Positions 54,946 to 64,000 of a stretch of 64,000 nucleotides of DNA are shown in pieces. Origin of the DNA: Azorinus chamasolen (Eukaryota > Mollusca > Bivalvia > Cardiida > Solecurtidae); the NCBI GenBank assembly GCA_963576725.1, contig OY755242.1, positions 60,060,480-60,124,479 of the forward strand. Reading direction: 5' to 3'. The position numbers were made by a program, and so were the translations under genes. The number at the start of each line of letters is the position of its first letter. The first letter of the stretch is position 1. The notes under the pieces are model-generated. The model did no database searches. It was not told the origin of the DNA and worked only from the letters and a program-made list of their open reading frames with translations.

Positions 54946-55160
54946 AACCCTTACTTTGCAGAACACGAGTCACTAACGTCATTTGCAAACAGTACGTATA
55001 TACCAATATTAGAGGACTCCTAGAAGAGTCCTCTCATCAGAGTCTGTACTGTTTTTCATGTTACACTTTGGTTTTGAAAAATCCCTAAATATTAACCATA
55101 AGCTGGACCTGATTGAATGTTTGAATAGTCTATTTGAAAATTCAGCGGTGTAAGGGTTAA
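54946..55160. mobile_element. HP-G element, second copy
   Basis: TTTTAA-CCCTTACTTTGCAG and AGCGGTGTAAGGG-TTAA ends; hairpin AAACAGTACGTATATACC...GAGGACTCCTAGAAGAGTCCTC...GTCTGTACTGTTT. Confidence 0.78.
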
Positions 55161-55358
55161 TATATATCCGGTTAATATATGATATATATCCGAACTTGAA
55201 TCAGATTCAACATAGCAGATGATTTATTCTACAATTGAATAGTGTCTTTGTACGATTGGGAATATTGTCTCTGTACTATATAGGTGACAATCTTTTGTAT
55301 ATAAGTTATTACTGTTCATACTTTTCCTGGGCTTTTTTAACTCTTCGCCTGTTTCCAG

Positions 55359-55563
55359 CGTAACTTTCTTGTTGTTGAAATATGTAAACTGTTTGGATTC
55401 AGACCAGATTGAATGTTTACGCGTGTCTGATCTGAGATCCTCACTGGTTCCCACAAATACTTTATTACTTCAAACACGAGGATACAGAAACAATATTATT
55501 TTCTCTGATGATGTAGATGACAACAGAAAACAGGATTTTCTCGGCATACCAACAGTCAAATAA
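55359..55563 (+). CDS. possible terminal exon of an unrecognised gene
   Basis: Preceded by a strong 3' splice site (TTTTTTAACTCTTCGCCTGTTTCCAG). From 55359 the frame (after one base of a split codon) reads VTFLLLKYVNCLDSDQIECL, continues RVSDLRSSLVP and ends FLGIPTVK, stop 55561-55563. The sequence has ordinary protein-like composition and no internal repeats. No domain is recognised and no upstream exon was found. Alternatively, a weak donor at 55512 (GAT/GTAGAT) would join it in phase to the segment at 55667. Confidence 0.3.
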
Positions 55564-55666
55564 CACATTCATTAAATTGTTATCCATTATTCATATGGAT
55601 GCCTGTAATATTGGAAATAATAGATCATACCATTTCTTTATTCTGAATTCTGATTATCTTTTCCAG

Positions 55667-55741
55667 AAAAACATGACATACGGTGAAGATGCAGCTCAGA
55701 GAGTTACATCTGCACTTCTCTTATCTGAATCTCCGCTTTAA
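55667..55741 (+). CDS. possible alternative terminal exon
   Basis: Follows GATTATCTTTTCCAG. In phase 0 it reads KNMTYGEDAAQRVTSALLLS-ESPL, stop. Would extend the 55359 exon if the weak donor at 55512 is used. No family recognised; the two acceptors within 310 bases are the main evidence. Confidence 0.25.
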   Translation, partial: KNMTYGEDAAQRVTSALLLSESPL

Positions 55742-57279
55742 CGGAAACTATTGAGAATATACCATTTCAATATAAAACAAAATCAGATATTAAGCTAAAC
55801 CTTCATAATGTGTTACATGTATTATGTTTTGTTTGAAATATGTTTAAGGGCCCTAGGTAAGATAAGTTGATAGATTAATTAAGTTATTCTCAGGCCTTTC
55901 ATTCATTAATTCCATTCGTCTTTCATAAACATTGTGCATACACTTTGGATCCAAATGAGACGTTGAATAACTCAACGTCTCACCAGGTTAAATTAGTTAA
56001 CACTCTAACTGCATGATGCATGCATTTTTCAAAATTTAAAGCAGAGGAAATTTAGTTTTAACTAATAGATCTTCTGAGCTAAAAATATTTTATCGTGCAA
56101 ATTGCATTTGTGCACAAACCGAAAAATAAGTGCATATTAAAAGCGGACGAAAACCCCATATCATTTGCGAATTAAAATATAACAGTTCAGCATGTCAAAA
56201 GCGCATGGCATTTTTGATGCCTGAAATGTATTCACTCACGTGGTCGAAGCGAAAGTTATTTATTGTATTGTGTAATTTTATTTGTATTGTGTGGCAAAGC
56301 TGAACTCTATCCAAATCTAATCAATTTAGCATATGGGACTGGCTTACATACACGCTACTTTTTAAATTATTCTTTATGACTTTAAATTGTTGAAAATGGA
56401 TTTTACAATTTCTGAAACAAACAAAGGGAAAAGTGCATGATATACAACACTTTTTATACTGTGTATATACAATGTGACAGTTTAAAATCCTACTTCCACC
56501 TCCCCATGGTGAGCAAGGGACAACACTGTTAACATTTGAGTGATTAACATTGGCTAACGGAAGAGGTACACGTGTAAAACCTTGTGCGCAAATGAAACCT
56601 TTTTGTGCGCAAACGAAGGAAAAACATCCGCAAATGATATGCCGATGTGCGCAAATTATGCAAATCTCCGGTAATGACAGCGTGGGTAAATGACGTCACA
56701 AATATTCGGTTCTGATAGCGCATTATTCATTTCATTTTTTCGTGCAACATTTAAGATAGCTTTATATTAACTCTCTAGATCCTAGTTGCAAATCAAAACT
56801 ATGATAATAGATTGGATCCAGATTAGACGCCAAATTATTCGGAGTTTTATCAGGACCAGAATGCGTATCCTTGAAGAATCTGCAAAACACAACAGTTATT
56901 AATTTTTCAGACGCAAAGAGTTAATTTCTGAAAATTGATTTGTTGTCATGTGCATATAGATCTATGTTTTGCTTTTTTGTAATGTGTAGGAAATGCTTCT
57001 GTTTGAGGGTCTCAAAGTAGATTAGTCGTTAAATAAAGTCATTCATTCATTCATTTGTTCATTTCCTGACCACTGAGGCGTATTTATTGAGTTAATTATA
57101 TGTTTATTCAGAAATAAACTCACTAGTTATTGTGAAGCGTCATCGCAAATTTTAACAGACAGTTAGCAATCAATAAGTGGAAATTGCATTGATTTCTAAT
57201 AAAACAAGAGACTCTATGGGAAGCAATATAATTTAATTATCGCGTGATATAAACTTGCTTATAAATATTTCTATTTCAG
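55742..57279. other. intergenic, two hairpin fragments
   Basis: 55957-55987 TGAGACGTTGAATAACTCAACGTCTCA is a short perfect foldback preceded by TTTGGATCCAAA. 56768-56925 runs from TTAACTCTCTAGATCC to ACGCAAAGAGTTAA, a decayed TTAA-ended hairpin element. (CATT)n at 57041-57060. No gene recognised. Confidence 0.5.
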
Positions 57280-57476
57280 CAGATAAAGGTAAACATGAAA
57301 ACGAGTAGAAATGTTCGATATCAGTAGAGGTAACTGGTTGACAATTCCAATTATTTTAGATGAATTGACCTACCATGTCCAACACAGTCATATCAGTTCA
57401 TTCAGTGCATTCGAATCGAGGAGACAGCAATCCAGTCCGGGACAATACGGAAAAATAGGGCAGTTTAAACGTAAAA
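57280..57476 (+). CDS. possible first coding exon of an unrecognised gene
   Basis: Bounded by AAATATTTCTATTTCAG and a good donor AAAA/GTAAGC. ATG at 57311 opens 55 codons, MFDISRGNWLTIPIILDELT to SSPGQYGKIGQFKRK, closed only by the donor. An in-frame stop at 57296 precedes it, so the first bases would be 5' untranslated; a short upstream frame starts at 57295. No domain recognised and no partner exon found. Confidence 0.28.
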
Positions 57477-57587
57477 GTAAGCACACACACATATTTAGAT
57501 AAATAATTACCACTTAGGGTGCTTAACAATACCATACGACTGACATAATTATTCATATTGTAAATTTGATTCTTATCCAAATTGCTT

Positions 57588-57806
57588 TAACCAATTACTC
57601 CATAAATATGTTTTAACGCCTTTGCAAACAGAGTAGACCCAGATCAGACAGCCCCTGTAGGAGTCGTCTGATCATGGTCTGCTCTGTTTGCATATGATAC
57701 AATGTAGCTATGATTCTATAGTCAAAAAAACGCATGAGCCCATGTGCTGTTACAACGATTAATCTAATTAATATTCATGATGTCATTATATTCATGGGGT
57801 AAATTC
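57588..57806 (+). mobile_element. HP-A element, well preserved
   Basis: TTTAACCAATTACTCC start, CAGAGTAGACCCAGATCAG arm, AGCCCCTGTAGGAGTCG centre, TCATGGTCTGCTCTGTTTGC arm, tail with AATATTCATGATGTCATTAT, end ATGGGGTAAATT. Confidence 0.82.
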
Positions 57807-57934
57807 TATTGATTTATTATGCCCCATATGATGAACATTTATCATTTGGTAATTCGAATAACAAAATAGTTCACAGTTCGACCTCGGAATAACGAAATTA
57901 TAAAAAAAAACCAGGACACACATATAAAACGATG

Positions 57935-58620
57935 ATGTACTAGGCACTGTAATCCTCAGTCATTGTACTAGGCACTGAAGACCCAAGTCACTAAACTAGG
58001 CACTGTACACCCAAGTTACTGTACTAGGCACTGTAGACCCAAGTCATTTTACTAGGCAATGTAGACCAGTCATTATACTAAAAACTGTAGACCCAAGTCA
58101 TTATACTAGACACTGTAGACCCAAGTCATTATACTAGACACTATAGACCAAAGTCACTGTACTAGGCACTGTAGATCTAAGTCACTGTAATAGGCACTGG
58201 ATACCGAAGTCATTATACTAGACACTGAAGACTCGAGTCATTACACTAGGCACTACAAACCTAAGTCATTGCACCAGGCACTGTAGACCTAGGTCATTTT
58301 ACTAGGCACTGTATACCCAAGTCATTGTACTAGGCACTGTAGACCCAAATCACTGTACTAGGCACTGTTGACCCAAGTCAGTTTACTAGCCACTATAGAC
58401 CTAAGTCATTTCACTAGGCACTGTAGACTTAAGTCATTTCACTAGGCACTGTAGACTTAAGTCATTTTACTAGGCACTGTAGACCGAAGTCATGGTACTA
58501 GGCACTGTAGACCCAAGTCACTTTACTAGGCACTGTAGACCCAAGTCACTGTACTTGGCACTGTAGACCCAAGTCATTATAATAGGCACTTTGTACCCAA
58601 TTCATTGTACTAGGTACTAT
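57935..58620. repeat. 28-bp minisatellite, about 24 copies
   Basis: Units CACTGTAGACCCAAGTCATT-GTACTAGG, each with a few changes; no open frame persists through it. Confidence 0.92.
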
Positions 58621-58639
58621 AGCGTATATCAATAAAATG

Positions 58640-58795
58640 TGACCATTTCGCAGTCAGAATTTTAGTAAAGAAGAATTTAGATCTTTTAGGCAGGTGCCTG
58701 CTTTAATGCAGGATGAAATTCAGGTGACTGTTTAATGCAGGATGAAAGTCAGGTGACTGTTTAATGCAGGATGAAAGTCAAACATAAAGCTTCGT
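58640..58795. mobile_element. HP-C variant, left half with triplicated segment
   Basis: AGAATTTTAGTAAAGAAGAATTTAG, GGCAGGTGCCTGCTTTAATGC, then CAGGTGACTGTTTAATGCAGGATGAAAGT repeated at a 28-29 base period. The right half is missing. Confidence 0.65.
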
Positions 58796-58798
58796 CAC

Positions 58799-59032
58799 AT
58801 TAACCCTTTAACGTGTTTTCACGCATTTGAAAACAGGGCAGACCAAGATCGGACGACTCCTATAGAAGCCGTCTGATCAGGGTCTGCTCTATTTGGTAAT
58901 ATCATTTGATAGACCTGTTTCTTTACGTTTCTAAAATATTTCAGCTTCCATATTTCATTGTAACTATTTTGTCCATAAATATTTATAAGATATTGAAATT
59001 TTGGCTAAATATAAAACAGGGAAAGGTTACAT
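58799..59032 (+). mobile_element. HP-A element
   Basis: TTAA-CCCTTTAACG start, GGGCAGACCAAGATCGGACG arm, GACTCCTATAGAAGCC centre, GATCAGGGTCTGCTCTATTT arm, GGGAAAGGTTAC end. Confidence 0.82.
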
Positions 59033-59127
59033 TACACGGACACATATTTAAACGTCTGGTTTAGTCCCAATTTAATTCTCCGAATAACGAGCTTACGGTG
59101 GCACTGAGGTGACATATGCAAGATTTT

Positions 59128-59360
59128 TTTTCAAGTTTGTTTTCCCGAGATAATATTTTTCATGATCTCGAGAATACGAAAAAAAGTTCGTTTTTACGAG
59201 ATATTTTTTTTATTATCTCAAGAAAACGTAGTTCGTTTTTACGATATAATTTTTTTTATTATCTCGAGAAAACGAAACAAAGTTCGTTTTCCTGAGATAA
59301 TTTAAGTCGTGCGCACGTCTTAATAAGCCAATCAGAACCCTCCATCAGAGTCAATTGTTC
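59128..59360. repeat. long inverted repeat, left copy
   Basis: TTTTTACGAGATA and TTATCTCGAGAAAACGAA units repeated four to five times, then AAGTCGTGCGCACG and CCAATCAGAACCCTCCATCA-GAGTCAA. Its inverse is at 63858-64000. The internal hairpins (CGTTTTTACGAGATA / TTATCTCGAGAAAACG) can also fold locally. Confidence 0.82.
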
Positions 59361-59399
59361 ATCTATGGGGTTTCCCGTCCCGCTAAGCGAGGCTCGATA

Positions 59400-59785
59400 G
59401 ATTTGCAAACACTTTGGACCTAGATCAGACAACAAGTAACAAGCGTCTGATCAGGATCTAAGCTGTTTGATACTCGGGCAACATAATTTTCCCAAAGTAA
59501 GCGAATCAAAAGAAGTTTAGAATTTAAGCGGAAGTGAATTATTTTTGTTGCGTGATATGAGTTCTCCCTTTCCACGATATATACGCATTTTATCACCACC
59601 TTTGCAAACAAAGAAGACCAACATTCAGACAGTTCCTATAGGAGCTACCAGACCAGAGTCTATTATGTTTCCTTAGAAAATGTCATAAATTAAGATTTTA
59701 ACTTTCTACGCCAGAGTAGACCCTGAACAGATAGCTCCTGAAGGAGTTGTCTAATCAGGGTTTTCTATGTTTGCTTATATAACAT
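59400..59785. mobile_element. small hairpins: TTTGGACCTAGATCAGAC type and two HP-A fragments
   Basis: 59404-59470: GCAAACACTTTGGACCTAG facing CAGGATCTAAGCTGTTTG. 59565-59700: CAAACAAAGAAGACCAACATTC, AGTTCCTATAGGAGCTACC, CAGAGTCTATTATGTTTCC. 59713-59775: AGTAGACCCTGAACAGATAGCTCCTGAAGGAG, CTAATCAGGGTTTTCTATGTTTGC. Confidence 0.68.
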
Positions 59786-59982
59786 ATACTAAAATATCAG
59801 TTTGCTCCAAAATAAATATCTATTATATCGGTATATTCATAGTGGTGAAGCTTTTCACGAATATATATGTAGGAGTGCAATCAGTGCATGGGTTAAGAAT
59901 CGCAGTTGTGCATAAACCTGTTGAAAGTCGGGAATATGTATTCGACATATGGGAAACGGACGGACGCTATCCATAAACAATT

Positions 59983-60024
59983 TAACCCTTTCCTCCATAG
60001 ATACGCATTGTATCACATTTGCAA
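59983..60024 (+). mobile_element. HP-A left end, interrupted by the LINE
   Basis: TTTAA-CCCTTTCCTCCATAG, ACGCATTGTATCACATTTGCAAACAG. The hairpin is cut here; its other half resumes at 62590 (ATGATCTGGGTCTAATCTGTT) and the tail ends TTTATGGAGGAAATGGTTA at about 62750. Confidence 0.75.
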
Positions 60025-62589
60025 ACAGCAACATCTAAAATCAATCTACACGAGCAGCATCAGTCAGCATACCGAAAACATCATTCAACAGAGACTGCTC
60101 TTCTGAAAGTTCAAAACGATATCCTTCAATCTCTAGATAGAAACGAAATTACAATTCTGGTGATGCTTGACTTATCGGCTGCATTTGATACTATCGATCA
60201 CGAAACGTTGCTGAAACGCCTGGAAAGAGACTTCGGAATTATTGGGAAACCTCTTGAGTGGATGACCTCCTATCTAAATGACCGCTATCAAAAAGTGTCA
60301 ATAGATGGGGAATTGTCCACTCCAGTTAACATGAGATATAGCGTGCCACAGGGATCGGTCCTAGGACCGAAGCACTACATCATGTACACAAAACCTGTCG
60401 GCTCAATATGCAGAACCCATGGGCTCAACCACCATTTTTATGCCGATGACTCACAATTATACCTATCATTTAAGCCCAAGGACATTTCCTGTCAACAGGA
60501 AGCTTTATCACGAGTTGAGAACTGTCTCAAGGAGCTAGTGTCTTGGATGCACCAGAACATGCTGAAGCTCAATACTGACAAAACCGAGGTCATACTGTTT
60601 CATACTAAAAACACAGAAGTACCTGAAGAGATTCATGTGCAAGTAGGACCCTCTAAAATCAAGCCATCTCTGTGTATAAAGAATATCGGCGCATGGCTCG
60701 ATTCACAAATGGATATGACATCACACATCAATTCCGTGTGTAGGTCTAGTTATGCACAGCTCCGACGAATAGGTCATATAAGAAAGTATCTCTCGCCTGC
60801 TGCTACCAAGACTTTGGTGAACTCTCTGGTTACATCAAAGATAGACTACTGCAACTCATTGCTGCATGGAATTCCAAACAAAACACTGCGGAAGCTTCAA
60901 AGAGTGCAAAACACAGCAGCCCGCATCATAACAAGGACTTCTCGATATAATCATATCACGCCGGTTTTGAAGGAACTTCACTGGCTTCCGGTTCAGCATC
61001 GGATTGAATTCAAAATTCTGACACTTACGTATAAGGCCATGCACAATGAATCCGCCAAGTACATTGTCGACATGCTTGACGTGTACAGGCCCCGTAGAGA
61101 ATTAAGATCAGCAAGTAGTTCTTTGTCGTTGGTTGTACCAAAAAGTCGTAAGGTAAAGTACGGTGAGAGAAGTTTCATGCATGCAGCTCCCAAACTCTGG
61201 AATGCTCTTCCATCAGGCATTAGAGATGCAAGCTCACTGGTATGTTTCAAAAAATCTCTGAAAACGCATTTCTTCAACATATATTATTAGGGCAGTTTAG
61301 AAAACGTACCTGCTAATCGTCGGTTGTCATAACTGCTGCATTGGCCACAGAGTGTTGATCCTGCCACTTCCTTATGACTGTGGACTTTTAAACCCCTTTT
61401 TTCAAATATAATGCTCCACAAATGCAGAAAATAGATAAATGAATAACAAAAACCTCATCCATATTTTTATGGACTTCTAGGGAATCCCCTTGCTGTTGAA
61501 CGTGCGGGTGTTGTGTCAGCGGGATTCCGCTGTCCAGATGTTGCGGTGGCCGAGGGAGTGCTGTTGTCAAACGGGGCATCCCTATATGCTTGGTACCTCT
61601 GGTAACTCCAGTTCCAATGCCGGAGGGAGCACCGTAGTGGAACAGGGCATCCCTCTACGGTATAATTCCGCGCTGGTACATTGGGAGTCTTGCTGGCATG
61701 ACTTGCTACCCTGCCCTTAACCAGTGCCAGGGATTCCTGTTAGGCTGACCCAGTTTCCGTATTTTTGCTTACCAGTGAACTGGGTCGTGTAATATATGGG
61801 CAGCGGGCAAATTAAGCCTGTACGGTCTAATGCAGCATCGCGTGTCTCAGTCAGTCTCGATTTGTCCGATGTGATTCCTTTGCCATTGCAGCCGGTGGGA
61901 TGTGTTGCAGGAACAGTATACGGGATACCTTCTTTAGCTCTACTTTGGCTGGGCTTTTTGGGTTCCCATAATAAGACATTTTATTCTGTAATTAAACTTT
62001 GGATATACCCAATTACAACTCTATTAAAATATGATACGCTGTGTACTCCCTCATTGCCATAGCGGGTCGAATAGTGTTTGACTGGAGGGGTTGCATACTG
62101 CGCGTATATAACAGTTGTGTATTTGTATTGCTTAGTTTATATGCATGAACTTCAAATTGATCTGTTCTGTTACCCAATTTTCCGGCAATATTTTATGTGC
62201 AGTGTTGTATGTTAAACGAATGTACCCAAGTCTGTTGAGTCTGGGTCAAAATTATGGGACGTACTGGCACTGCGCATAGAATGTTGCATTCAAGTTTTTT
62301 TTTTTTTATAATCTGAGTGCGTTGACACACTATAATAGAACATAATACGACACAGACAGATAAACTTACGGAAAAGATGTAGCTTATTTACCAATGTCCT
62401 AAATAAATTCTATTTTATTATTATTCTTATCTATATATAAGTATTAAATATATTTTATTTTAAATGTTCTGTAATTTACGCATTATTGTACAGAAAATGT
62501 ATCTTTGTGAAGCGCTTTTGAACGCACATATCCTGTATGAAAAGAGCGCTATATAAATTTGGTATAATAATAATAATAATAATAATAAT
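60025..62589 (+). mobile_element. 5'-truncated LINE (CR1/L2-like), 2.6 kb
   Basis: Inserted in the left arm of an HP-A element. It lacks ORF1, the endonuclease and the first RT blocks, as expected of 5' truncation. It has a 1.26-kb open frame, a 1.3-kb 3' region (GC-richer at 61480-61960), and ends GCGCTATATAAATTTGG plus (TAA)n, the style of L2/CR1-group tails. No clear target duplication. Confidence 0.85.
60028..61290 (+). pseudogene. LINE reverse transcriptase, N-truncated but open
   Basis: About 420 codons without a stop: QSAYRKHHSTETALL (block before the first catalytic motif), VMLDLSAAFDTIDHETLLKR (motif A, first Asp), VPQGSVLGP (motif B), FYADDSQLYLSF (catalytic YADD), LNTDKTEVILF, LGxWLDSQMD-like region, LHWLPVQHRIEFKI and PKLWNALPSGIRDASSL at the C-terminus. 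There is no native start: the frame begins within the protein at the truncation point. Reverse transcription for non-LTR retrotransposition is the family role; this copy cannot encode a full ORF2. The intact frame suggests recent insertion. Confidence 0.9.
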
Positions 62590-62755
62590 ACCTGCCATGA
62601 TCTGGGTCTAATCTGTTCGTATAAAAGTATGATTATTCTAGATTTTCCCTTTAGGCTAACAATCTTAGTTAAAACTTAATTTTAGGTAGTTATATACATG
62701 CATTCAGAAGGGTAGAAACTCCCTTAAATATTTATGGAGGAAATGGTTAGCGTAT
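62590..62755 (+). mobile_element. HP-A right part, after the LINE
   Basis: CCATGATCTGGGTCTAATCTGTTCG, ATTATTCTAGATTTTCCC, AATATTTATGGAGGAAATGGTTA. Completes the copy starting at 59983. Confidence 0.68.
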
Positions 62756-62901
62756 CAATAACATTTGCGTCTATTGAAAAGTGTATAGGCCTACATGTAC
62801 TTTGGTCTCATATCTAACCAATCTGATTCACTGCTTTTGTATAATAAAACAATTACAAGCCTTATTTAGAACTACTCAAACAATATTTCATGGAACTTAC
62901 A

Positions 62902-63222
62902 TTATGACCAGTGCGTTGGCAAAAATCTAAATATTGCCGAGAATGTTTCACTAGTACAGCTATAATAAATCTTTGAAGTATTAGATCTACTACTGTGTGA
63001 ATGATTACTACTGCGTTCTATGATGTAAGTGTTCTGCGTTAAGTAGGAATAATGACATAATTGTCCTGCGCAAATAAGAATTCCGATAATGACGGACAGA
63101 GTAGGAATGCTTACTGTGGGCGGACCAGTGCAGTTCTGGAATTGTTCGTGCGCAAAATAGGAATCGGTACAAAGTGAGAATATCTGTGATCGTTGCCTGG
63201 TGTTTATGTATTTATATTGCAT
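62902..63222 (-). CDS. unassigned 106-residue frame with one membrane segment
   Basis: Starts MQYKYINTRQRSQIF, has Cys at FSLCTD and FQNCTGPP, then a hydrophobic stretch VSIPTLSVIIGILICAGQLC (about residues 37-56) and a Ser/Asn/His-rich tail. Composition is compatible with an exon of a membrane protein, but no family is recognised and splice signals on both sides are weak. May be chance. Confidence 0.22.
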   Translation of the reverse strand: MQYKYINTRQRSQIFSLCTDSYFAHEQFQNCTGPPTVSIPTLSVIIGILICAGQLCHYSYLTQNTYIIERSSNHSHSSRSNTSKIYYSCTSETFSAIFRFLPTHWS

Positions 63223-63857
63223 TATACAAAGGACGGGGAATGAGCTAAGCTTTATATTGATGTATAAATTATGGAGATAGCTTTAAAATCGCAGACATAA
63301 CACGTTTTTATACATTTTCACACTGCGAACATTTAAAGTAAAAAGCGCGCGTCATAGTGATGTTTGATACGTCACGGTAACGTTATACGCAATTATGACG
63401 TCATATTTATAAGTTCATCTCTTGTCTCGGCCATTTTCTCATATAAGCTGTAAGTGAATGTACTAGACGATTTGTGTTCTATTCTGTTCTATTTAGTTTT
63501 TAAAAAAAATGTTTTTTTTGTATAAGATCATACAATTAATGGGTCAAATAGATCCAAATATGTTATACTGCAACCTTTGTGTTCTTTTTATAAATTTGTA
63601 GGCAATTTTATTCAGGGAAACTGACAAATATGGGTGTTTTTATCAAACACATGGTATTATGGCGGCCATCTTGGACGCCATCTTGGATTTTGGCAGAACT
63701 AAGGCAGCCAAGTCGGGTACCCCCAATTATTTTGATTATAGACTGAAAATGCAACTCATATACCAAGTCTTAAACTTTAATCCAGCCAGTAACGATTTTG
63801 CCTAAAATTGGACATAAGCAACTAGACTAATAGGCCTCAAATGCTTGCGAAAACTGT
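63223..63857. other. intergenic stretch
   Basis: 63340-63470 (GCGCGCGTCATAGTGATG, ATGACGTCATATTTATAAG, CTTGTCTCGGCCATTTTCTC) resembles a promoter with a CRE-like TGACGTCA and a pyrimidine-rich start, possibly of a gene beyond the right edge. 63660-63690 has GGCGGCCATCTTGGACGCCATCTTGGA. Confidence 0.35.
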
Positions 63858-64000
63858 TGACTCTGATGGAGGGTTCTGATTGGCTTATTAAGTCGTGCGC
63901 ACGACGTAAAAACGAACTACCTCGTTTTCTTGTCTGAGATAATAAACACAATTATCTCAGGAAAACAAACGTTTTTTGTTTTCTCGAGATGATAAAAAAA
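63858..64000. repeat. long inverted repeat, right copy (runs off the window)
   Basis: TTGACTCTGATGGAGGGTTC-TGATTGGC, TTAAGTCGTGCGCACGAC, then TAAAAACGAACTACCTCG and TTATCTCAGGAAAACAAACG units: the inverse of 59128-59360. Confidence 0.82.

Noticed and set aside
60856..61280. Minus-strand frames inside the LINE
   Set aside because: Shadows of the plus-strand reverse transcriptase frame, which has clear RT motifs.

Overview
The window looks like nuclear DNA of a mollusc, most likely a bivalve. It is AT-rich, gene-poor and intron-rich, and densely packed with short palindromic transposons, minisatellites, decayed LINEs and long tandem arrays of AAGGTCA-type repeats of the kind common in bivalve genomes. 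The species assignment is inference. Only two protein genes are recognised with confidence. One is a minus-strand ankyrin-repeat/SOCS-box (ASB-type) gene whose coding region lies in one exon (9063-10355). The other is a plus-strand SMIM20 (MITRAC7) gene split into three tiny coding exons (13618-13750, 25818-25874, 30273-30322) and spread over 16.7 kb by transposon-filled introns. Two further places (55359-55741 and 57280-57476) have good splice signals around unrecognised coding sequence and may be exons of unknown genes.

Layout. 1-9.0 kb: minisatellites and hairpin elements. 9.0-13.6 kb: ASB gene and its upstream region, including two tRNA-like SINE heads. 13.6-30.3 kb: SMIM20, with nested TTCGG-rich inverted-repeat transposons, a LINE remnant, a complete 449-bp TRIM element (19458-19906), a 0.83-kb tandem duplication and a minisatellite touching exon 2. 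30.3-45.5 kb: hairpin elements, a 38-bp minisatellite, nested long bivalve-type repeats and a 2.3-kb transposon with 11-bp subterminal periodicity inside an older repeat. 45.5-54 kb: piggyBac remnant, hairpin elements and a nuclear-receptor-motif array. 54-64 kb: LINE copies (one with a 1.26-kb open reverse transcriptase frame inserted into a hairpin element), a 28-bp minisatellite and a pair of inverted repeats at 59.1 and 63.9 kb.

Names used here for the hairpin elements. HP-A: ends TTAA-CCCTTT, arms AAACAGAGTAGACCCAGATC. HP-B: ends TTAA-CCC, arms ACCATTGTGATAAATAGAGC. HP-C: TA-CAGTAAAACCTC ends. HP-D: arms ACCAAACCCTAT. HP-E: TTAA-CCCTTCGCTTGC. HP-F: TA-CAGTGCTCCCTCC. HP-G: TTAA-CCCTTAC. 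A, B, E and G fit piggyBac-type MITEs (TTAA target). C and F fit Tc1/mariner-pogo-type MITEs (TA target). Several of these otherwise different families share the same palindromic centre, CTCCTATAGGAG.

The most striking object is the TRIM. It has identical-length 171-bp LTRs differing by one base, a primer-binding site, a polypurine tract and a 4-bp target duplication, and its LTR carries a 5S rRNA-like internal promoter region. This is the architecture known from plant Cassandra elements. Repeat boundaries elsewhere were read by eye and may be off by several bases.
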